Of a stretch of DNA of 5,050 nt, positions 1 through 5,050 are shown piece by piece. This stretch comes from SZAS-103 sp964640525 (GTDB taxonomy: Bacteria > Pseudomonadota > Gammaproteobacteria > Xanthomonadales > Xanthomonadaceae): assembly GCA_964640525.1 (NCBI GenBank), contig CAZXGS010000106.1, forward strand, positions 1-5,050, written 5' to 3'. Made by a program: the position numbers and the translations under genes. A model generated the notes under the pieces. That model was not told the DNA's origin. It was given only the letters and a program-made list of their open reading frames with translations, and did no database searches. How positions within the stretch are numbered: position 1 is the stretch's first letter; each line of letters opens with the position of its first letter.

Positions 1-722
1 AGCAGCACCAGCGTGGTCTGCACCAGGCCGATCACCACGTAGGGCGCCACCTTGCCGATCATCAGTTCCGAACGCGACACCGGCGTGGCGATCAGCAGCT
101 CCATGTTGCCGCGTTCGCGCTCGCGCACGATCGACACGCCGGTGAACAGCACCATGGTCATGGTCAGGATCACGCCAATCAGCCCCGGCACGATGTTCAC
201 CGCCGAGCGCCGCTCGGGGTTGTAGAAGCTGACCACGCTGATCGGACCGGGTTGCGGCGTGCCGACGGCGGGAACGCGGCGGTCGCTGCCGCGTCCGTCG
301 TCCACCGGCAACTGCGCCAGTTGCGCGGCCGCGGCCTGCACCGCGGTGTCGCTGCCGTCGACCATCACCTGCACCGCTTCGCGGCCTTCGGCGCGCCGGC
401 GCTCGAAGTCCGGCGGGATGACCACGCCGACGCTGATCCGGCCCTCGCGCAGCAGTGCGGTCAGCTCCTGCGGCGTGCGCACGTCGTAGCGTGGCGTGAT
501 GACTTCCGTCGCCAGCATGTCCATCACCAGCGCGCGCGAGCCGGCGGTGTGCGCCTGGTCAGCGATGCCGGCATCCAGTCCGCGGACATTGGTGTTGATC
601 GCGTAGCCGAACAGGGTGAGCTGGATCACCGGGATGCCGACGATCATCGTCGCGCTCATGCGGTCGCGGCGGAGCTGGCGCAGTTCCTTGACCAGGATCG
701 CCCACAGCCGGCGCAGGTTCAT
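1..722 (-). CDS. ABC-2 type exporter permease, YhhJ/YbhR/YbhS-like (3' end cut off by window)
   Basis: This is the inner-membrane subunit of an ABC exporter. Translation from the ATG at 722-720 runs open for 240 codons to the window edge and begins MNLRRLWAILVKELRQLRRD, the basic, cytoplasmic 'KEL.QL.RD' opening typical of this family. A first membrane segment lies at about residues 23-43. A large, mostly hydrophilic periplasmic domain follows at about 44-175, then a second membrane segment at about 176-197. Next comes the conserved cytoplasmic stretch with RERERGNMELL and ATPVSR (about 200-217), the hallmark of ABC-2 permeases, and a third segment starts near 226. Relatives are about 370-380 residues, so roughly a third is missing to the left. 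The ATG overlaps the ATPase stop (ATGA, 722-719), which suggests translational coupling and a fixed subunit ratio. The family call is firm; the substrate is unknown. Confidence 0.93.
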   Translation of the reverse strand, partial: MNLRRLWAILVKELRQLRRDRMSATMIVGIPVIQLTLFGYAINTNVRGLDAGIADQAHTAGSRALVMDMLATEVITPRYDVRTPQELTALLREGRISVGVVIPPDFERRRAEGREAVQVMVDGSDTAVQAAAAQLAQLPVDDGRGSDRRVPAVGTPQPGPISVVSFYNPERRSAVNIVPGLIGVILTMTMVLFTGVSIVRERERGNMELLIATPVSRSELMIGKVAPYVVIGLVQTTLVL

Positions 723-1696
723 GTCGCGCGCTCCGGCTGGCGCGGATCGGTCTGGCCGCGGGTGACCGCAACGAACACGTCCTCCAGGTTGGGCGTGGCC
801 ACGCTGACCCGCGCCGGCAGCGCGGCTGCCTGCAAGGCCGCGGCGATGCGTTCGCGCATGCCGTCCTCGTCACCGGCCTCGATGAGCACGCGCAGCGCGG
901 GACCGACCTGGGCCAGGCCGGAGATTCCCGGCATGCCGGTGAGCGCGCGCTGGGCTTGCCGCGGCGCGGCCGTCTCCACCCGCAGGGTGCGGCCAACCAG
1001 TGCGCCGGTCAGCTCCGCCGGCGTGCCATCGGCGACCAGGCGACCGACGTTGATCACCGCCAGCCGGTGACAACGCTCGGCCTCGTCCATCAGGTGGGTC
1101 GAGACCAGGATGGTGGTGCCGGCATCGGCGAGTTCGAAGAGTTTTTCCCAGAAATCGCGCCGCGATTCGGGATCGACGGCGCTGGTGGGCTCGTCCAGGA
1201 ACAGCAGGCTTGGCTCGTGGATTACCGCGCAGGCCAGCGCCAGGCGCTGCTTCTGCCCACCGCTCATGGAACCGGCAAGCTGTTGCTGGCGATCGCCGAA
1301 ACGGTAGTCCGTGACCAGTTGGTCGATGCGCTGGCGGCTGCGCGCCTTGGGCACGCCCTGGATGGCCGCCAGGAATTCCAGGTTCTCGCGTACGGTGAGG
1401 TCATCGAACAGCGAGAACTTCTGCGTCATGTAGCCGATCTTCCGACGCAGCAATTCGGCCTGCTCGGGTATCCGCAGGCCCAACACCTCGATCTGCCCTC
1501 CGCTGGGTGTGAGCAGGCCGCACAGCATGCGGATGGTGGTCGACTTGCCCGAGCCATTGGGGCCGAGAAAGCCGTACACGCAGCGTGCCGGCACCTGCAT
1601 GTCGATTCGGTCCACCGCGGTGAGTGTCCCGAAGCGGCGGGTCAGCCCGTGCGCGCGGATGGCGACGTCGTCCGCACGGGTCGCAGCGGCGTCCAT
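719..1696 (-). CDS. ABC exporter ATP-binding protein (YbhF/CcmA/DrrA-like, single nucleotide-binding domain)
   Basis: This 325-residue ATPase drives the permease encoded directly downstream. All expected motifs are visible: Walker A GPNGSGKST (45-53), Q-loop YMTQ (89-92), signature MSGGQ (144-148, Met replacing the usual Leu), Walker B LLFLDEP (164-170, catalytic Glu169), D-loop SAVD (172-175) and switch His201 in STHLMDEAE. The C-terminal extension ends with NLEDVFVAVT (303-312), characteristic of ATPases paired with ABC-2 permeases. E. coli YbhF and RbbA carry two nucleotide-binding domains; this one has one, so it presumably works as a homodimer. I chose the ATG at 1696, 11 bases after the adaptor stop, because the domain begins about 11 residues later. 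The frame stays open to 1798, but that extension would overlap the adaptor gene and adds no conserved sequence. A weak GGCGG lies upstream of the chosen start. Confidence 0.95.
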   Translation of the reverse strand: MDAAATRADDVAIRAHGLTRRFGTLTAVDRIDMQVPARCVYGFLGPNGSGKSTTIRMLCGLLTPSGGQIEVLGLRIPEQAELLRRKIGYMTQKFSLFDDLTVRENLEFLAAIQGVPKARSRQRIDQLVTDYRFGDRQQQLAGSMSGGQKQRLALACAVIHEPSLLFLDEPTSAVDPESRRDFWEKLFELADAGTTILVSTHLMDEAERCHRLAVINVGRLVADGTPAELTGALVGRTLRVETAAPRQAQRALTGMPGISGLAQVGPALRVLIEAGDEDGMRERIAAALQAAALPARVSVATPNLEDVFVAVTRGQTDPRQPERAT

Positions 1697-1707
1697 GAGA
1701 CCGCCGC

Positions 1708-2694
1708 TCAACGCGCCGTGCCGCCGAACCGCGCGTGCAATGGCACGCCGATCGGCAAATCGGCGGCATCCTTGCCAAGCTGGATCTCGGCCAGCCACGA
1801 CAACCGCGGCGCGTCTTCGCCGGTGAGTGCGAAATACGGGGTGAACACGGGCTCCTCGCGGATCGCGCGCACTTGTCCGCTGAAGGCGTCCTTGCGACCA
1901 TCGACGACGACCTGGACCGGGTCGCCGACCTTGACCGCGGCGCGCAGCGGCTCGGGCACGTACACGCGCGCATACGGCGCCTCGCCCACCAGTTCGATCG
2001 CCAACGGCGCGCCGATCGGCGGCTGGTCACCGCGCCTGTAGGGCAGGCTGTCGATGCGTCCGGCGCGCGGAGCGGCGATCCGCACGCGCTGCAGGTCCAC
2101 CGCGATCGCATCGACCTGCGCCTGCGCGGCCGCCAGCGCCGCCTGCGCCTGGGCGATGTCCTCGGCGCGGCTGCCGTGCTGCAGCAGCGCCAGTGCCTGG
2201 GCTGCGGCCTGCACGTCGGCCTGCGCACTGCCGGCCGTGGCGATTGCCGCATCCAGACCAGCGCGCGCAATCACCTGGCGGGAGAACTCGGCGCGCGCCC
2301 GGGTCAACGCCTGTTGCGCATGGATCGCGGTGCTGCGTGCGCCGGCCAGACGCGCCTTCGCCGCCGCGATGTCTTCGCGACGCGGGCCGTTGCGAACCTC
2401 CTCCAGCGCGCTGCGCAGGCGCGCGACTTCGGCCTTGGCCGCATCCAGGCGTGCCTGCGTGCGTGCAGTTTCGAGCGTCATCACGGTGGCACCGGCAGCG
2501 ACCGCATCGCCCTCGTGCACCGCCACCGTGGCGATCCGCTCCGACACCGGTGCCGGCAAGGTGATCCGGTCCCACTCCAGCGTACCCAGCACCTGCGGCG
2601 GCGCCTGCGTACACCCTGCCTGCAGCAACGTCGCGGCGACGCATGCGATGCACAGGCGTGTACGCCATCGCCTCTTCCCAGCCGGTGTGGTCAT
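1708..2694 (-). CDS. HlyD/YbhG-family periplasmic adaptor (membrane fusion protein) of the ABC exporter, probable lipoprotein
   Basis: This 328-residue protein probably links the ABC exporter to an outer-membrane channel across the periplasm. Residues 1-27 form a signal sequence: basic KRRWRTR, a hydrophobic core, then LLQAGC with Cys28 as the likely lipidated residue. The first half of the biotinyl-lipoyl domain covers about 44-77 (VSERIATVAVHEGDAVAAG). An Ala/Arg/Glu-rich coiled-coil hairpin (about 78-203) follows, with the repeated element GPRREDIAAAKA (103-114) and GSRAEDIAQAQA (174-185), as in YbhG and YhiI. The lipoyl domain closes at IAAPRAGRID (206-215), and a beta-barrel runs to the C terminus. 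The start at 2694 has GGAG five bases upstream and gives a signal peptide; the frame runs open to 2880 but lacks such support. It is the first gene of the exporter operon. Hairpin shape and gene order favour an exporter adaptor over an RND-pump adaptor. Confidence 0.92.
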   Translation of the reverse strand: MTTPAGKRRWRTRLCIACVAATLLQAGCTQAPPQVLGTLEWDRITLPAPVSERIATVAVHEGDAVAAGATVMTLETARTQARLDAAKAEVARLRSALEEVRNGPRREDIAAAKARLAGARSTAIHAQQALTRARAEFSRQVIARAGLDAAIATAGSAQADVQAAAQALALLQHGSRAEDIAQAQAALAAAQAQVDAIAVDLQRVRIAAPRAGRIDSLPYRRGDQPPIGAPLAIELVGEAPYARVYVPEPLRAAVKVGDPVQVVVDGRKDAFSGQVRAIREEPVFTPYFALTGEDAPRLSWLAEIQLGKDAADLPIGVPLHARFGGTAR

Positions 2695-2699
2695 GACCT

Positions 2700-2703
2700 C
2701 TCC
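2700..2703 (-). promoter_or_regulatory. Ribosome binding site of the adaptor gene
   Basis: On the minus strand GGAGAGGTC directly precedes the ATG at 2694. GGAG sits five bases from the start codon, a normal Shine-Dalgarno spacing. It decides the start, because the frame is open for 62 further codons upstream. Confidence 0.7.
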
Positions 2704-2725
2704 ACGCACGCTCCGATTGCGCTGC

Positions 2726-2734
2726 ATCGTAGCA
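2726..2734 (-). promoter_or_regulatory. Candidate extended -10 promoter of the exporter operon
   Basis: The minus strand reads TGCTACGAT, an extended -10 (TGn followed by TACGAT, four of six matches to TATAAT). It lies about 32 bases upstream of the adaptor ATG, giving a leader of about 25 bases that still includes the GGAG site. No convincing -35 is present at 16-18 bases upstream; extended -10 promoters tolerate this. Such short matches arise by chance, so this is only a candidate. Confidence 0.3.
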
Positions 2735-2742
2735 GGCGCGTC

Positions 2743-2766
2743 GGCGGCACCTGTCCCCAAGCCGCC
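2743..2766. repeat. Small inverted repeat (6-base arms, 12-base loop)
   Basis: GGCGGC at 2743-2748 pairs with GCCGCC at 2761-2766 around the loop ACCTGTCCCCAA. It sits just upstream of the candidate exporter promoter and could be a regulator site. Six-base GC arms are expected by chance in DNA this rich in G and C, and there is no T-run to make it a terminator. Confidence 0.2.
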
Positions 2767-2892
2767 ACGAACCGCGTTACCCCATCCTGATGGCGAGTGC
2801 TGGCGTGCGTGGTCCGCGCAAGCAACGCGGCGCGCACCTGCCCTCGCGACGTCCACCCACCGCATTCGCCACGCACCCAACGCCGCTGCAGG

Positions 2893-2898
2893 TATAGT
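2893..2898 (+). promoter_or_regulatory. Candidate -10 box of the SPFH/zinc-ribbon operon
   Basis: TATAGT (five of six matches to TATAAT) is the only AT-rich hexamer of this kind in a GC-rich intergenic region. It would start transcription near 2904-2906, leaving a leader of about 43 bases ahead of the ATG at 2949. At the proper distance upstream (about 2870-2875, CACGCA) the -35 match to TTGACA is poor, which could mean an activator is needed or the box is fortuitous. Confidence 0.4.
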
Positions 2899-2937
2899 GG
2901 CCAGGCTTGGCGGGTGCGGTACCCAGCCACGAATCGC

Positions 2938-2943
2938 GGAGGA
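2938..2943 (+). promoter_or_regulatory. Strong ribosome binding site of the SPFH gene
   Basis: GGAGGA ends five bases before the ATG at 2949, a near-ideal Shine-Dalgarno sequence. It fixes this start over the in-frame ATG at 2907, which would place the site inside the coding sequence and add 14 unconserved residues. Confidence 0.85.
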
Positions 2944-2948
2944 AAACC

Positions 2949-4109
2949 ATGGGTCTCATTCAGGCAGTCAAGGGTTCGATCGGCGGCATGCTGGCCGACC
3001 AGTGGAAGGACTTCTACACGGTTCCCGCAGGCCTGCCGGCAACGGCGGCGCTGTTCGCCGCGGTGCCGCAGGGCACCAACGCCGGGCGTGGCTCGAACAC
3101 CAAGGGCTCGTCCAACATCATCACCAACGGCAGCAAGATCGTGGTGCCGGAAGGCTATGGCCTGCTGCTGTTCCAGGACGGCAAGGCGACCGGTTTCGCC
3201 GCCGAACCGGGCGGCTACGAGTGGCGCTCGGACGACATCAACTCGAAGTCGATCTTCTCCGGCGACGGCTTCGTCGATCCGATGATCAAGCAGAGCTGGG
3301 AGCGCTTCAAGTTCGGCGGCCAGCCCGGCTCGCAGCAGGCCGCGTTCTTCGTCTGCCTCAAGGAACTTCCGGACAACCGCTTCGGCACGCAGTCGGAAAT
3401 CTACTGGGACGACGCCTTCCTGCGCACCCAGGTCGGCGCGGTCACGCGCGGCTCCTACACGCTCAAGATCGTCGACCCGATCCTGTTCGTGAAGAACTTC
3501 GTGCCGGCCAAGTACCTGCAGGTCGGCCAGGTGTTCGACTTCACCGACCTGGACAACGAGGCCGCCAGCCAGTTGTTCAACGAGGTGGTCAGCTCGCTGG
3601 CACCGGCGTTCAGCCTGTACTCCAACGACCCGAGCAAGGGCAACCGCATCAGCAAGCTGCAGCAGGATTCGCTGGGCTTCGCCAAGAGCCTTTCGGCAGC
3701 GGTGGAAAGCGGCTACCAGTGGAAGTCGGACCGCGGCCTGGAGATTGCCAAGACCGCCATCGTCTCCATCGAATACGACGAGAACACCCGCGAACTGCTC
3801 AAGACCGTGCAGCGTGCCGATGCGTTGTCCGGCGCACGCGGCAATTCCAACCTGCAGGCCAGCGTCGCCGCCGGCTTCCAGTCCGCGGGAGAAAACGGCG
3901 GCGCGGCGGGCATCATGGGAATCGGCATGGCCTCGGGCATGGTCGGCGGCTTCGGTGGATTGCAGCAGCCGGTGGCGCCGGCCGCGCCAGCTGCACCGCC
4001 GGCCGAGGATCCACTGGCCAAGCTGAAGAAGGCCAAGGAGATGCTCGATCTGGGCCTGATCACCCAGTCCGATTACGACGCGGCCAAGGCCAAGGCGCTG
4101 GGGCTGTAA
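2949..4109 (+). CDS. SPFH/Band-7 domain protein, YdjI-like ('virion core protein' family), with C-terminal SHOCT domain
   Basis: This 386-residue protein belongs to the stomatin/prohibitin/flotillin superfamily (COG4260 type, which includes Bacillus subtilis YdjI). Such proteins assemble on the inner face of the membrane and organise membrane patches or recruit partners. The N terminus MGLIQAVKGSIGGMLADQWK and the segment NTKGSSNIITNGSKIVVPEG (50-69) are family-typical. The SPFH core covers about 57-290 and ends with RGLEIAKTAIVSIEYDENTR. Then come a Gly/Met/Ala-rich stretch (about 316-338), a Pro/Ala linker (341-352) and a SHOCT-like helix pair (about 353-384, DPLAKLKKAKEMLDLGLITQSDYDAAKAK; shown in parts: DPLAKLKKAKEM, LGLITQSDYDAAKAK). 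No clear transmembrane helix or signal peptide is visible, so attachment is probably peripheral. It is the first gene of an operon with the zinc-ribbon gene 21 bases downstream, as expected for a PspA-associated membrane-stress module. The family is confident; the physiological role is inferred. Confidence 0.93.
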   Translation: MGLIQAVKGSIGGMLADQWKDFYTVPAGLPATAALFAAVPQGTNAGRGSNTKGSSNIITNGSKIVVPEGYGLLLFQDGKATGFAAEPGGYEWRSDDINSKSIFSGDGFVDPMIKQSWERFKFGGQPGSQQAAFFVCLKELPDNRFGTQSEIYWDDAFLRTQVGAVTRGSYTLKIVDPILFVKNFVPAKYLQVGQVFDFTDLDNEAASQLFNEVVSSLAPAFSLYSNDPSKGNRISKLQQDSLGFAKSLSAAVESGYQWKSDRGLEIAKTAIVSIEYDENTRELLKTVQRADALSGARGNSNLQASVAAGFQSAGENGGAAGIMGIGMASGMVGGFGGLQQPVAPAAPAAPPAEDPLAKLKKAKEMLDLGLITQSDYDAAKAKALGL

Positions 4110-4121
4110 GCCGGTCACCGC

Positions 4122-4125
4122 GGAG
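4122..4125 (+). promoter_or_regulatory. Ribosome binding site of the zinc-ribbon gene
   Basis: GGAG lies five bases before the ATG at 4131 in the 21-base gap after the SPFH stop codon. No terminator or promoter fits in this gap, so the two genes are almost certainly co-transcribed. Confidence 0.75.
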
Positions 4126-4130
4126 CGACC

Positions 4131-5050
4131 ATGTCCAACAGCAACGGCCCGGCGCCGCCGCCGGCACCCGCCTACACCGGCCCGGGCTCGCCGCAGGACG
4201 TACCGCCGCCACCGGACAGCCTGCCGGTCGATCCGGACACGCTGCCCAAGGCGATGGGCGACGAATTGCGGGCGCCCGATCCGGTCGCCATCGACACCTC
4301 CTCGGCCGAACTCAAGGACGGCTTGAATCGCTGCCCGAAGTGCGGCTCGACCGAGATCCGCCAGAAGCCGGGCAGCGACGAGCTGATGTGCCTGTACTGC
4401 CGTCACCAGTGGACGGCGGCACGGGTCGAGGAAGCCTTCGGGCTCGGCGAGGACATCGACAAGCTCGAAGGCACGATCATCGCCTCGGGCGCGGAGGACA
4501 TCGCCGCCGATACGTCCGCGCTGATGAGCTTCAAGTGCCCCGGCTGCGGCGCCGAGGTGACGATCAACACCCAGAACGCGATGACCGCGCGCTGCCACTG
4601 GTGCCGGCACGTGCTGGGCGTCAACGAACAGATCGCCAACGGCGCGGTGCCCGACGCGGTGCTGCCGTTCCACATCAAAAAGGACGATGCGGTCGCGCGG
4701 ATCCGCCAGTTCGTCGGCAAGCGCCAGCTGTTCGCGCTCAAGGCATTCAAGGAGCAGTTCACGCCGGAAAACGTGGTCGGCGTGTACCTGCCCTACATGA
4801 TCGTCGATGGCAACGTCAGCGCCGACGTGATGGGCCAGGGCGAAATCGAGACGCGCCGCTACAAGCGAGGCAGCGGCGACAACGAGAAGACCTACTACGA
4901 CGCCGACGTGTACGAAGTGTCGCGGCACGTCGACTTCACCGTGGACGACCTGCCCCTGGAATCCTCGGCCGAACGCGGCAACCTGGACACCAGGACCAAC
5001 ACCAACAACATCATCAACACCATCCTGCCGTTCGACACCAAGAACGCGGT
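4131..5050 (+). CDS. TFIIB-type zinc-ribbon protein with two tandem zinc ribbons, YdjG-like (3' end cut off by window)
   Basis: The frame from the ATG at 4131 is open for 306 codons to the window edge. Residues 1-50 are Pro-rich and probably disordered. A first zinc ribbon has CPKC (68-71) and CLYC (87-90). A second has CPGC (136-139) and CHWC (155-158). The following segment AVLPFHIKKDDAVARIRQFV (176-195) matches the 'LPF.I.K..A...' region that follows the ribbon in YdjG-like proteins. Residues about 200-306 look like the start of the larger, beta-rich family domain; no membrane segment has appeared by the cut. In Bacillus subtilis, YdjG works with YdjH and YdjI to bring PspA to damaged membrane. 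Pairing with an SPFH gene here supports a similar role. Despite the annotation 'TFIIB-type', nothing suggests transcription initiation. Eight intact cysteines argue for functional zinc binding. Confidence 0.85.
   Translation, partial: MSNSNGPAPPPAPAYTGPGSPQDVPPPPDSLPVDPDTLPKAMGDELRAPDPVAIDTSSAELKDGLNRCPKCGSTEIRQKPGSDELMCLYCRHQWTAARVEEAFGLGEDIDKLEGTIIASGAEDIAADTSALMSFKCPGCGAEVTINTQNAMTARCHWCRHVLGVNEQIANGAVPDAVLPFHIKKDDAVARIRQFVGKRQLFALKAFKEQFTPENVVGVYLPYMIVDGNVSADVMGQGEIETRRYKRGSGDNEKTYYDADVYEVSRHVDFTVDDLPLESSAERGNLDTRTNTNNIINTILPFDTKNA

Larger units (their letters stand above)
2695..2948. other. Divergent intergenic region between the exporter operon and the SPFH operon
   Basis: These 254 bases separate two outward-facing start codons, so both operons must be controlled here unless transcription enters from elsewhere. 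The region holds the two ribosome binding sites, a -10-like box for each direction and two weak GC-rich dyads: 2743-2748 with 2761-2766, and CCGCG at 2814-2818 with CGCGG at 2826-2830. Open frames that cross it (minus strand to 2880, plus strand from 2797 and 2907) have no start signal and no recognisable protein sequence. I see no tRNA, small-RNA signature or clear operator. Confidence 0.6.

Noticed and set aside
1401..2668. Minus-strand frames (1401-2270 and 2027-2668) overlapping the adaptor and ATPase genes in another frame.
   Set aside because: Ser/Arg-rich or Gly/Arg-rich shadow translations; the real reading frame carries the lipoyl, coiled-coil and nucleotide-binding motifs.
252..2790. 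Long plus-strand open frames opposite the exporter operon (252-1070, 956-2041, 1735-2790).
   Set aside because: They mirror genuine permease, ATPase and adaptor genes, are rich in Arg, Ala and His, and carry no recognisable motif or start signal.
2769..2790. GAACCG followed by CCTGA, resembling an ECF/sigma-E envelope-stress promoter.
   Set aside because: The gap is about 11 bases, while such promoters need about 16, and it lies over 150 bases from the SPFH start.
2814..2830. CCGCG/CGCGG hairpin with a 7-base loop in the intergenic region, as a terminator or small RNA.
   Set aside because: Five-base GC arms occur by chance at this composition, no T-run follows, and no gene converges on it.
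2898..2911. TGGCCAGGCTTGG, resembling a sigma-54 (-24/-12) promoter as used by psp operons of enterobacteria.
   Set aside because: The TTG element is about two bases too close to the GG element and lacks the GC at -12; sigma-54 promoters are strict in spacing.
2691..4928. A 745-codon open frame on the minus strand opposite the SPFH and zinc-ribbon genes.
   Set aside because: The translation is an Arg/His/Ala/Val-rich composition typical of antisense shadows in high-GC DNA. It shows no domain, and it covers two well-supported genes with good ribosome binding sites.

Overview
The window is about two-thirds G+C, densely coded, and has no RNA genes, insertion sequences or CRISPR array that I can see. 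The third-position G/C bias, the GGAG-type ribosome binding sites and the gene families suggest a high-GC proteobacterium. My best guess is a gammaproteobacterium of the Xanthomonadaceae/Rhodanobacteraceae type (Lysobacter, Luteimonas, Stenotrophomonas and relatives). This is an inference from style; the window holds no decisive taxonomic marker.

Left half (1-2694, minus strand): a compact operon for an ABC-2 type exporter, read right to left. It encodes a HlyD/YbhG-type periplasmic adaptor with a lipoprotein-like signal (2694-1708), an ABC ATPase with all nucleotide-binding motifs (1696-719), and an ABC-2 permease whose start overlaps the ATPase stop as ATGA (722 to beyond position 1). This is the layout of the E. 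coli ybhGFSR and yhiI-rbbA-yhhJ loci. The ATPase powers the permease, and the adaptor probably bridges it to an outer-membrane channel. The substrate cannot be read from the sequence. A second permease gene may follow to the left of the window.

Middle (2695-2948): a 254-base intergenic region between divergent operons. It carries a candidate -10 box in each direction, the two ribosome binding sites and a weak GC-rich dyad. I see no further gene in it.

Right half (2949-5050, plus strand): an SPFH/Band-7 protein of the YdjI ('virion core protein', COG4260) type with a C-terminal SHOCT domain, followed 21 bases later by a protein with two tandem four-cysteine zinc ribbons, cut by the window end. 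Homologues of both occur in the Bacillus subtilis pspA-ydjGHI membrane-stress operon. The pair is therefore probably a membrane-stress or membrane-organisation module of the PspA-associated kind, and is the most interesting part of the window. PspA and a TPM-domain (YdjH-like) partner are not seen here but could lie to the right.

Most other long open frames, including a 745-codon frame antisense to the SPFH and zinc-ribbon genes, are shadows caused by the high G+C content.
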